A stretch of 64,000 bases of DNA from Purshia tridentata (taxonomy: Eukaryota; Streptophyta; Magnoliopsida; Rosales; Rosaceae): assembly GCA_003254885.1 (NCBI GenBank), contig QANT01006052.1, positions 1-64,000 of the forward strand, read 5' to 3'. Both the position numbers and the translations under genes were made by a program. Below the pieces are notes generated by a model. That model was not told the origin of the DNA, searched no databases, and worked only from the letters and a program-made list of their open reading frames with translations. This document shows, piece by piece, positions 36,309-48,005 of the stretch. The stretch's first letter is position 1; the number at the start of each line of letters is the position of its first letter.

Positions 36309-37260
36309 TGAAAGGTGAGAAACCAACCAACCCAGAAACGACGTGCCGTACAAGAGCAGAGCAACAACCACAACCACAACCCACCCAACCCCAAGAGTAG
36401 TAGTACTGAAACACAAAGCAAATAAATGCTCAAACAGCAGGCTCCTCTAGTCCTCTGCCTCTTCACGCACTATGGTAATACCCATAATAGCCTAACCCAT
36501 TTACGAACAAGAAGACCCAGAAGAGCGAAAAGGCTAAACAGACAGGACGGTTATGCAAGCAGGCCATAATTACTAGTGGCTCGTACTAGCTAGTTTTTTA
36601 TTTCTCTTTCTCCTTTTTCTCTCTTTTGGGTCTGTAACGACTGTGATTTTTAATACCTTGGTGGCCTTTCTCGCTCTCTCCCTCTCTCTCTGACTCTGTT
36701 TCAGTTACAAACCCACTTTTTGCTTTGTCTTCTCGGCAACCAAAACAGCTTCTTTTTTTGGTTCCTTGTGCTTGTGAAGCTCTGTGTCTCTCTGCGAGTC
36801 TTTGTGCTCGGTTTTCTTGACCTGAATCGACGTTAACAAATCCCCAAAACTACTTTCTTTTTTCTCTTTTTTCTCATCATATTAAATTGGAAATGCTTAA
36901 AAGGCCAAATAATTTTCCAATTCTCTTATAATTGGGTGGGAGCGGAATCTATGATAGCCCTTTTTTTCTTCTAATTCTCTTATAATTGAGTGGGATCTAT
37001 AATAATATAAAGAGTGAATTAAAAAAACAAATAATTGTTTAATTGTACAAGCTAACATTTTCCTAATTCCCATTAAGTTTAGTGCTTAGTCATTGAGTTT
37101 AGCTCACATCCTTTTTACAGTGATACAGTCTCTGCAGTGATGGTACATGGTAGGTGACTGATCATCATAATGAAGGTTTGGACCTTACAAATTTTTTATA
37201 CAGAAAACACAACTAAAATCAATTCAACTCTAGACCTTTACTTATCAGCCAACAAAAGGC

Positions 37261-37283
37261 AAAAAAAAAAAAAAAAAAAAAAN

Positions 37284-37350
<67 letters not shown>
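37261..37350. repeat. 90-position poly(A) run with an N (assembly gap)
   Basis: An uninterrupted A-run except for N at 37283. It is probably a collapsed or unresolved homopolymer join, and any open frame across it is meaningless. Confidence 0.97.
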
Positions 37351-37353
<3 letters not shown>

Positions 37354-37803
37354 ATACCAAGCAATAATTGGGACCACACCCCACTGTTTGTGTGAGATTT
37401 TAAACTCCAAAATTAATTAAGTAAAGAGAAATTTTTTACAATAACTAATCATGTAATTTGTGTATGATAATGTGCTATGAAATTTGTGTTGTACACTTTC
37501 ATCGCCTGCAAGAAATTCTGCCCAATGATAAAATAAAATAAAAAAGAACATAGGCATTTTGGCAAAAAGAAAATCTTTAGAATAATCATAACAAGTAGAT
37601 TTGAGTGATAATTTTTATCATGATAACAAAACTCGAAAATTACATGAAATAAATGGGTTCAAATTGAATATAAATGTGTTCATGTCAAAATTGTGTCAAC
37701 CCACTTAACATGTAATCGTGTTCGTGTTAAAATTATGTCAACCCACCTAACTCAAAAGTATTACGAATTGGCACGTTTAATAATCAAGTCATATTGACAT
37801 ATT

Positions 37804-37943
37804 GGCATGCGCTGATGATAATGGCACATGTAAGGCATGCGCCTATGTTAACGGCACGTGTAAGGCATGTGTCAATTCTAATGACACGTGTAAGACATGC
37901 ATTGATGCTAAAAATATGTTTAAAGTATGCAAATATGCTTATG
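37804..37943. repeat. 30-bp minisatellite, four copies plus a partial
   Basis: Copies of exactly 30 bp lie at 37804-37833, 37834-37863, 37864-37893 and 37894-37923, with a truncated fifth to about 37943. Each begins G/A-rCATGc and ends gtAA. Copies 2 and 3 carry CACGTG in the phrase 'cacgtgtaa'; copy 1 has CACATG and copy 4 has ATATGT. Divergence increases from left to right. Confidence 0.9.
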
Positions 37944-38562
37944 TAAGTCATTTTATTTCCTTTTTGTAACGGGTCATATTGATCTTGAATTAGTGACTCA
38001 TTAAGGTAATATAATTGTATTAATATTTCTTCTCACTCCATATGATAACAAATTATCCAATCTTCTTATATGCAAAGAGTGAATGCTTGTATGAATCATA
38101 TGTGCTTTTCAAATTTCTAAATGAGGTAACCTTATGATTTTGACGGTTTGTAGCTTCATAAAATGCATAATACAAGCTAAAAAAAGTAAAAACATAATAC
38201 GTGCATGCATGGTTGATCCTACGAGTAGAAAGAACAAAAATATAATATACGAAGTTGTGCTTGATTCATTTCTTTTTTGTTGAATATATAATTATAATGA
38301 GGAAAGGCCAAAAATGATGTAACATGCAAAATTGTAAAACCATGTCATTGATTTGCAATAAAAGAGATGAATGGCGTTAAGGTTTCAATGACCTCATTAA
38401 CATGGATAGCAACTCAACTCAACTCTTCTAATATGAAATGTTCACTTATTAATTGTGAACATCGTATTAAGAAAAAGATAAAAAAGAAGGTATAATCAAG
38501 TAGAAAATTTTTAGAATCCAATTCATAAAACTAAGTAATTGATACTATTTTTGATGGAGTGT

Positions 38563-38614
38563 GTTAGGTTTCAGTCTTCCCTATCAGCCCAAATAGATAA
38601 GATTGAAACCTAAC
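38563..38614. repeat. Short hairpin
   Basis: gttaggtttcagtctt (38563-38578) pairs with aagattgaaacctaac (38599-38614) over 16 positions, with one G-T wobble and a 20-nt loop; the pairing extends weakly outward. It is too short and isolated to call as a microRNA precursor. It may be the end of a foldback element. Confidence 0.6.
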
Positions 38615-39210
38615 TCAATCCGTAACCTATTTATACTCATTCTATGTTCATTTCCCTTGACCTTGAATGGACCCTTTTTTTTTATTTTATGGTTTTAGAG
38701 TTTGAATTTATATTTTGTTCTTTTTAATATTTAAAATAGTTTCTTAGAAAAATTGAATTTTTTTGAGAAAACTTAATAAAATAATAATAATAATAATAAT
38801 ATTAAACAAATTGTGCATAAACTCGAGCAAATTTCGTGCTCGCGTTCAAGCCTAAACCATATTGTGTTTGTGGCATGTCATAATGGATGAGCTGCAAATT
38901 TTGGTTTGGCTTTGTGTTGGCTTAGCTTATTTTGTACTTGTATTATGTCGTGTTTTAATTGACTCAACTCGTTTAACACTTTTAATAAAAACCATATCAA
39001 ACTCAAATCAATGACATTAAAATAATACAATTGTTGAATGATAACAAATTATATATTATGTAAAGAAAGGTTATATCCGTAACATTCTCTATTCAAATTG
39101 TTAGTACCAAATGTTAACTAATTATTTAATTAATGACCATTCCGATCTGTTTGGTGGTCCTATTCAGATAAAATTATAAAATAAACAAAAACTCCTTATG
39201 GGGTCCAACC

Positions 39211-39276
39211 GTACACGTCATAATGCCCAGGTCATTAAGCTTGGCCACGTGGTATGGTCGTTTCCGTACCCACGTG
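39211..39276. promoter_or_regulatory. Cluster of ACGT-core elements (G-box/ABRE-like)
   Basis: Three ACGT cores occur within about 65 bp: tacacgtca near 39213, the 8-bp palindrome CCACGTGG at 39245-39252, and CCACGTGTCA starting at 39270. Such sites bind bZIP and bHLH factors. No gene is recognised on either side, so this may be a distal element or the promoter of an unseen transcript. Confidence 0.4.
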
Positions 39277-39791
39277 TCATCAGCCCACTAGTTTTTTTCC
39301 TCTCCGACGCAGGACATTCTGTTTCCCAGTCATTGAACAAAGCAGCAAAGCAACCCAACAATTTTCAGAAAAATTTAAAACTAAAAATATCATTGAGAAT
39401 ATTAATAAAATTAGACACTCGGATTTAATTAAGGGAAAGTGGCACTTTGATTCTTCTTTATGATAAATACCAATAAAAGAAAGAAGAATGCTAACTATAT
39501 AGTAAGATTAATATTCTAAACTTGTTGGACAAAATATGGGCCAGCTAATTCTTAATACATTTTTCTTTTTTTTCAAGAACTCAATACATTTATAGTGGCC
39601 AATTAATTCGAGCCATTACCTAAACACACTACTAAATTCGAAAAAGACAATGCACAGTTAACTTGCACATTTAAATTAATACATATGCAATAATACATTT
39701 TAATTAATCTCATTCTTTAATTAATTAATTTACTTGTTAACTTGCACAGTTAATGTACATATGCATGCAGCATGCACGCATGTGATTTAAG

Positions 39792-39866
39792 TTTTTTTTT
39801 TTTTTTTTTTTGGCTTTGAGCCTTTGACCANTTTTTTTTTTTTTCTTGGCTTTGAGCCTTTGACCA
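39792..39866. repeat. N-flanked duplicated block, probable assembly artefact
   Basis: The 21-bp block ttggctttgagcctttgacc+a occurs at 39810-39830 and again at 39846-39866, each preceded by a T-run, with N at 39831 between them. The exact identity and the N suggest that two contig ends overlapped across a homopolymer and were joined without merging. Confidence 0.85.
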
Positions 39867-42800
39867 GACATGCATGGGGAGCTGACTGAGGGGAGTGGAT
39901 CTGTGGAGGAAATAATCACGATGAGTTTCTTAATTATCAATATTTTTTTTTACTTTATTGATTGTGATTTTGAAGTTTAATGAGAACCATTACTTCCAAA
40001 GCAACCACTAACTATGTTCAAAATATTATTCTATTATAAATGAGCACACGGCCGATAATGATTTCTCTAAATATATTAGAAAAGCTTTGTGGTGGAGTGG
40101 AATCCAATTTGTAGTCCATGCTCCATGCTATGATTAATTATAGAGATTAATGTCATTTTGTTTCCCAGATTATTATACTCGTATTAATTTTATCTCTAAT
40201 TAATGACATGGAATTTTCATGTCAATTAAATTACTTAATATATCTAATAATATATTTTTTAAATAAACATTTTAAAAGACTAATATATCCTCATTTAAAA
40301 TTCTATAAAATATAAATCAAATCACAAAAGGAAAAAAATTTTAAAAAGATTTCATGACAAAATTATAAACCTTTAAACGTTCAGTTTCTTTAAAAAAAAA
40401 AATTCTCCAATTTTAGAGAAAAAAAAAACACTCAATCCAATTATTTAGTTTAGGATTTAGGTTCTGTTCGATATTCTATAAGTATACAGAATGGATGTAA
40501 TATAGTATATGAAAAAGGATTGTCGTACCCACGAGGTTTTTTTAATCTAACTCAAGAAATTAAATTCCAAATTTAGATTTAACAAAAATAAATAATAAAC
40601 ACGACTTGAACTTAAAAAAATTTTGAACATCACTAGACATTCGCTTTGTTCGTTGATATTGAACACTTGTGGACATTTAGTTGGAGTAAGGCCTATAATG
40701 TGAGACTCATCGATCAACAGATTGTAATTGATTATATGTAGAAAATTTATTTAATAGAATACTCATCTCATTGTATGCAAATGTATTTTCAAATGCATAT
40801 AACATATAATTTTGCTAATTTGCGCACAAACTAGCTTATTGACCTATATGTGCTCAAATAGCCATAATTTTTACTAAAAAAATTCAAATCATGATCCGTA
40901 AAATTCTATAAGAAGCTAACATCTGTATCTTTTCAGCGATATAAGGCTTATCATCCCATTTGCTCCGAGGAGGTGCAGTTTAATCCGAGAAGAAGGCTGA
41001 TTTGCCCAGAAATTCCTAACTCCAAAAATATCAAAGTGTTATTTGTTTTCTTTTCTTTGCTCTTCAACCTATAAAAACATATAAAACTAAGTTAAACTAA
41101 ACTAGATTCACTTAAAAATGCAACATGAATTCAAGAACAAGAGTATAAAATATATAAAATAATGGTCAGATCAGATTCTAGCAAAGGTGGGGGGTGGGTG
41201 GGTTTATTAAAAAATGTGCTATGGGTTTGATTTACTATGTAAGGCTCAAGGATGGGTGAAGCCTCTAAAAAATTTTAAGATGAGTTGCTTTGTATAGCAA
41301 TTGGACATGAGTGATTATTGATTTTTAATAACTTTGTTGTTCATGGTTTTCCTCTTTCATTAAGAAATTCATTGTTTTTGCAATTTGTTTGTCTTTTTTA
41401 CATTACATTTTAAGGATTTTTTTTTTTTTGCAAATAGATATACAACATATACGCTAGCCTTTCAAATTAGAAGTATGCAGAAATATGTTTGGGTAAAACC
41501 AGAGAACTTAAGCAATACTTGCAAAAACGCTATAATTGCCAAAAAAAAAAAAAGAATGATGTGTATTATTTAATTAAGTATAAATTAATTAGGATCATTT
41601 AATTTGGCTAGGATAAAATGGTCTTTCACTAAATATGATATTAATGTTATATTAAAAATAGACGGTGATGTGTATAATCACAAAAATAATAAAATAATGA
41701 TGTGTAGTATTTTATTTTGTCACATAGGATTATGGCACAAAATCTTTTCCCTTTAAAAAATTAAAGATTATGACTTTTTCAATTTTTCACTTGAAGTTAT
41801 TTCTTTAATTTACACATTTTCTATTCAAAGCTTCATTTATGAAAGGATGATCAACCCTTGACTAATAATGGGGCCTTATAACTCCCGTGACTCTCACCTT
41901 CTTCTGCCCCCAATAAAATAAAAGACAATGTTAACAAGAAAAAATTCCTTAAAATTAAAACTCATCCTTCACATACTATTTAGAAAACAAAACAAAAAGG
42001 ATATATAATTAATAATTAATTATATTATATATATACATATATATTACCCTTTCTTCCATTTTTTTGGGGGGCATTTGATTTGATCAACATTAAAAGCTTT
42101 GTTTCTTAGTTTTTAGGTGATGAATGTGGCAAATGACTGTGAATCATGGACTCATGCATGGGTGGATATATAAGGGCTTGTTTGGTTAATTTACTTCTTT
42201 TTTAAAGAACAATTAGATGATAATGAGGGGTTATGTCTTAAGAACCAGCTTTAAATTAAGCGACTGATCGAGGATGAGGATTTGATTCTTGCTTTGCATC
42301 TTTCAAACATTAAGCAATCTTTTTGACTCATAACCTTTCCTTAGTTCCTCGATCCCCACTAGCAAAAAAATAAATAAACAACAAAACTTTGACACTTGAA
42401 GTAGAACAAGGGCTAGTAGCTAACAATTGGGTTATGACTTATGCCCCTAATTATTTGAGACTCCATGGTTTAGAATATCAATATTTTGATTAATTTATGG
42501 CTATATATATTTTAAGCTTAAAATGATTCGTGCCACCTCTTAAGGGTTAAGATCTAAATATCTAATTAATATTACTCATAATTAATTACGAAATAAAATA
42601 ATAAATAAAGTGTTATTAACCTTATCGTATAATATTATCCATCTGATCTGTAGATTCCATTAGGATTGGAGATTAGATCCCTCAAATTGACAAAATAAAA
42701 TAATATCAAAACAGGCATCATTTGGTGACAAATGCTAAGAAGGATTGGCTTCTTTTGTCGTCTTTACCTGACCTAAGCATCTCCTTTACTTCTATTTCTC

Positions 42801-44961
42801 ACAATTATTTTTGTATAAAAGAGTATATAGGTATCTTTCGCAGAATCTTCTGAATTGTTCTTATTACTTTGGGTTGAAAAAATAAGTAAATAAATAAATA
42901 AATCTGTCTAAAAATTGTTAGAGAGAGAGAGAGAGCCCTCCTATTGTATATTGTAAAAATACATATATGGTTGGTGGGGCTATTGATTTTGAATACAAAC
43001 CCCATGTGGAGACCAATTCTGTTTGTGTTTCTTGGCTGCCCAAAACCTTAACACATTATGAGGTACTCAGAGTACTCTTAAGGCTTGGGGTACCTTAGTC
43101 CTTTACTTTTTAAAGTTTTTCTCCACCTACATTTTTAGTCCTTGCATGTATGATGTAGGGTACCCTACATCAAATAATTAGGACCAGAAACTAGGGTTGC
43201 TGTGCTTCATAGATTTTAAAACAGAAAATAAGCATTTGAGGTTAAAATTCATGTTAAAACATGTGAAGATCGACAATCATGATCAACTGAATTATGGTGG
43301 AGGAGACCCTTCACAGTTCACAACTTCATATCATTTGATTTTGTATGCTTTAAATTCGACAGACGATGAATTTGGTAATATTATGCAAGAATGATTCTTA
43401 ATTCTACTTTTGAAGTCGACCATAATATCCTTGATAACAAGTAGGAACGCAGTTGCCACAGTCACAACATATTTAAACACTAAAACAAGGTGTAGGCTGA
43501 TCATCGACTGAGGTTTAGTCCATATTCGACCGTACAAATCATGAATGACTTTTTGACCAAGTTTGAAACTTTCTGAGCCGTTGGATGATCACTTCTTATG
43601 CTTTCTCTGCCCTTTTTCCACCTTCTTATACCTTTTAGTAACAAGGCCCATTCATGTCACCTTTTGCACGAGTAGGAAGAAAAGGAGGTGAGTCCTTTGT
43701 GGAAGTTGCCATTAAAAAACATACATGTGGGGTCATATATTGATTTTCTTCACCTAGTTTATGAAACCCAAATGGATCATTTACATATATATATGGAAAT
43801 TTAAATGTATATATACTAAGGTGTATTGTATTTTTCAACAGTTTAATAGTTGTCTAACATGATGTTAAAACTCTGATTCCAATTTATTTTTTTATGCATG
43901 TGTTTACCTCACGACTCTACCTGCACGTAAAGGTCTTAGGTTGATACATAATATTATGATATTCTCAAACAATAACTTAATTTATATTGTTTTGTTAATT
44001 CATTCTCCAACAATTGTCCAACAATATTAATTAAAAGAAGAGTAAATTGCTTTTTGTTTCTTCATATTTTTGCCCTTTTGGGATAACTTTCTCATGAGGT
44101 CCAATGTTCTGTGAGACACTGTGTCCACCACACAACAGAAAATATATACCTTGGAACATTATTACAACTTTTTCAATGAAACACCAAGTAAGCCATACAT
44201 ATAGAGGGCAAATGATTGGTCAAATTAGGCAAAGTCACCACTAAGTAGATTAACAAAAATGGGGTGGCTTCTGATAAGTGATTGAATGGCCTTTGGACCA
44301 TCAATTTAGTGCTTATGGTAGGTTATATAATGGCATAGATAGGGACCTTTGGCCCTCACCCTTGGACCATTTGGTGGGTCCCAAAAAGACATGACAATCA
44401 CAATTTTTTTCAGTGTACCAAATATTTGGATTGGAGAAGGCTTGCTGGTGAGAAACATCATATACTTAAAAACGCACACACACAAAACAGTTATGTCAAA
44501 CATACACTAATTAATCCCCCAAGAAACAATAAATTAAAAAAGTTAAAATGTTTTAGTGGGGTCAGTTGGGCAGTCCAGCAAAACTCACAGCATTGGCTGG
44601 TAGTCTGGTACTAATTTAATATCACATTCACTGACACTTTTGTTAAACAATGTTTAAGGTTCACATCATTCTAATACTATATAAATTGGGTATTGGGGGT
44701 GTACTTAGTGCATGTGTACGAAAATCATTAGCTGATTAAAAACCTATTTCTTTTATCAGCAATTAATAAGGAAAGAGAGGAAAAGAAACCCAAAACTTTA
44801 GCCATTCTATGACCCTTTTGGGCCTGGTCCAATGAGTTCATGGCTTTTGTTTTCTCAAAGGTCATGGGCCATAGGGCTCAAAAGAGATAGGTCACTAACA
44901 CAGTTGTATTTAGACTTGATAAGTATATATATTCGTTACATTAAATTTTATTAAATCTACC

Positions 44962-45028
44962 TATAAAAGTATAAGCAAATCTCACTCATTTCTTTAGACC
45001 ATGGTATAAAAGTATAAGCAAATCTTAC
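44962..45028. repeat. 24-bp direct repeats separated by 19 bp
   Basis: The copies at 44962-44985 and 45005-45028 (beginning tataaaagtataagcaaatc) match at 23 of 24 positions, the difference being a C/T transition. The 19-bp spacer is tcatttctttagaccatgg. It has the same geometry as the micro-insertions, but the spacer lacks a clean A/T tract. Confidence 0.8.
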
Positions 45029-46126
45029 AATTTATTCACATCCATGTCCACGTGGGTTTGGGTAATTTCCTTTGTTTTCTCTGTTGTGGAATAACTGCTC
45101 TCTGGGACCTCTTTGGGTTAAGATTAACAAATTTTCAAATCATGTGCTGGCATGTCATATGCATGATGGCATTAAGGACCAAAGGGCAAACATTTTATTT
45201 AATTAAATAGTACACAAAAATTGATAGAAAAGAAATAGCACGTAAATAGGTTTTAGTTTATATCATATGGAATGAGAATATATTGGTAAGACAAGACTCA
45301 TGGTCAATTGAAATGCTATTCTCATCAATAGTAGAGGACACCAAGGATGGATGCAATTTAAGGATAGATTTTATGACTAAATAAACGAAAGTATTAAGTT
45401 GTTTCAAAATAGTAACGGTTTGTAAAGTACATGACCAAAATCGACAAAACTGAAAATACAATAGCGAAAGTAAAATTTGACTCAAACTAAACCAAAATTG
45501 AATTTAAAATCAAATAGTAATTCTATATAGTGAATGCTCAAAATTTGTCTCTTCTTTGAAGACTTTTTATATGAGTGTGTAGTGGTATAGAAAACGACAT
45601 AGTCATCACTGACATTTTCCAAATACAATTGCATTTTTATTCAAAAAATTGGAAAGCTGGCCAGTCAATAACATTTGCAATCTTTTTAACAAAGATTCTG
45701 GGTGCCTACTCCATATAAACCAGAACAACATTTGTGCTCCACAAAACACCAGTTATGTAACCACAGCTTGTACAAACTATTGAATACTCCAATATATGTG
45801 TATATATAAATAAAACGCACTGTTTTGAATTTTATTATAGGCCTCACATATGTTGTATGAGTGCTCAAGCCATGCGTCCACCAAAACTTCATTTACTTCC
45901 TTTTCTTCAGCATTTGAAAAAGTTGAAGTAAAGCTTCCAATTTTCAATCCCACTGCATAAAAGAAGTAATCATTTTGCCATAAGTTTAACAGTATTATCT
46001 CAGCCTCATTATCTTATACGAAAGGCAAATTTTGGTCTCTATGCATGGAGTCCGAAACATACCTATTCAATTTTCACTAATATCTCAAAACAATTTACAT
46101 ATAATTCTCATGTTTTAAATGTAATT

Positions 46127-46174
46127 AAATGTAAATTGTGTGCCTGGCCAAAAAAACAAAATGTAAATTGTGTG
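46127..46174. repeat. A-tailed micro-insertion flanked by 16-bp perfect direct repeats (locus C)
   Basis: aaatgtaaattgtgtg occurs at 46127-46142 and 46159-46174 without mismatch. The 16-bp insert is cctggccaaaaaaaca. Its last 13 bases are the same as the first 13 bases of the insert at locus A, 20 kb away. Confidence 0.85.
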
Positions 46175-48005
46175 AAAGTAGGATGCTCCAAATCTTGACT
46201 TCTATAAGTGGCTTGCAACCCTATCGGCCTCTATATCGGATGTAAGTGACCCTGATTTGGAGGTCGATTGGATCGTCAAATAGAGTATTAATGGGTGGTT
46301 ATAAACTTATAATAGAACCACTCTTATTTTTTAAGAAAATGTTTAATTGTATAACATTAGTATTTAGGTTAAGAGGGTTTTTAACCAAGAAATTGGGCTT
46401 CATAGAAGTTCGGCTCTTAAAATAAAATAAATTTAAAGAATAAATCACCAATTATTACAATTTTTTACAAGAATAAATGTAGAAAAAAAATACATAAAAG
46501 AAATTGAGTCAAGAATAAAATACAAAATAATTGAGTTAATCAACCCACTCTTAAAAAATAGTTGTTGAAATAATTCAAATGGAAGGGGCTTCGATTCCCT
46601 TTCCCCAAATCAAAACCAAAAAAAACAAAAGCAATATTAATCTCTTAAATATAAAAGAAAAAGAAACTCATGTTTATTCATAAATCATAAAAATCAAGTA
46701 TCTCAATGATGTTGTGAGGGTTATCTTTGATTTAATTAACTAAGAACCTGTACGATATTTTTGATAAGAATAGAATAGACACAAAAGAAATTTTTTTATA
46801 GAAAGACACTATGCTCAACACATTGATCTTTCAGAAGAATAGAATTGTATTTTGATTTTTTCAGGAGCCATGACCCCTCTATGTAAAGCCCCTGTACGTG
46901 GCAAACGCTAAACAAGAAAAATGCCAAAGATTTCTTAACTTAACCAACCAAAGATGACAAAGTGAAATGGATAACAATGATGCAATAATACTGAACAAAG
47001 ACAAGTTTACATGACTACAATACAGATCTCCCATTTTCAGACAAATGCATGCTGATAAAGACAGGAATCAGCAAAGGAATACCCATGCTGATATAGAACT
47101 TCAACTGGGTGCTTGCTATGCACGGTAGATCAACTCAGAGAAGTGTAACAAAAATCCCACGTCATTTCTGCAGAAGACATTAAAACTTGCAGAGATGAAG
47201 AAAATCTTCTAAACCATTGACTAGAAGATAAATATTGGTTGCTCACAAATGCATGCTGACCAATACTCGTTGAAACTTCAAACAAAAAACCCGCATCTTC
47301 ATTGCCACGTAATCCTGAAAGTTTACACCGGAAGATTAGATGCTTTCTTGAAGTGGTAGCAGCAATTAAACTTGGATTGAACAAAAACAAAAATGTCCCC
47401 TGGCGCATTATGATGAAAACAAGATCACTAGCAGTTTTTGACATAATCTAAACCTTTTAAAAAGAAAGGGAATGTCCAACCAGAGCTCCCTCTCTCTGTT
47501 TCTCTGATGCAGGTCATACATGAAGATTGCAAGGTCAAGTTTCCTCCAAATATACTATATTCTACAAGGCTCTCTCTTTAGCAGGATCAACTTAATTTAC
47601 TTTAGTGCAATTAGGTTGAGTTTTAAAACAAAACTTGGGGTACTCTCGTTAGTGTAATTTCACTAAAACTTTCAAAGAAACCTTCACATTGATTATTAAA
47701 CTTCAAACCAATCACTGCACAGCACTTGCCTATAATGGAAGTCTTCCTGGACTTGATACAAAGCAACAAACCTTCCTGTATCTTACAAGATCTCAGTCTA
47801 CAACTGACTCAACTTTAAACCCTATTGCGTTTTAAATGTTTGTTCTACAAACTGTTGTCAGAATTTAAATATCACCACAACCAATCCCAGATTGTAATTT
47901 AGACATGCTTCATACTTATACATCAGAAATAATAGCAAAAGGTGCATAATTAACCAAGCAAAGAATGTAACTTCAACAGTAATGTAACTTCAGATGTATA
48001 CTTAC

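Larger units (their letters stand above)
36309..48005. other. Long gene-free interval between the ARF and XPO2 genes
   Basis: The first several hundred bases are the ARF 5' UTR and promoter, with CT-rich stretches at 36600-36700 that are GA-rich in the transcript sense. The last kilobase is probably XPO2 3' UTR and flank. Between them I find no coding exon supported by splice sites or family motifs. The interval holds the poly(A)+N at 37261-37350, a 30-bp minisatellite at 37804-37943, a hairpin at 38563-38614, an ATA microsatellite near 38784, a group of ACGT elements at 39211-39276, an N-flanked duplication at 39792-39866, and direct-repeat insertions near 45.0 and 46.1 kb. Phrases such as 'gtcaacccac' and 'gtcgtgtt' near 37.7 and 38.9 kb suggest old transposon debris. 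Confidence 0.6.

Noticed and set aside
37170-37410. Open frames coding long poly-lysine or poly-phenylalanine
   Set aside because: They are translations of the N-containing poly(A) run and have no biological meaning.
37640-39000. LTR retrotransposon suggested by 'gtcaacccac' and 'gtcgtgtt' phrases
   Set aside because: No paired LTRs, primer-binding site, polypurine tract or polymerase-like frame was found; it is noted only as possible transposon debris.
47130-47444. 104-codon minus-strand frame downstream of XPO2
   Set aside because: It has no family motif and an alternative-frame composition. It is more likely XPO2 3' UTR or flank.
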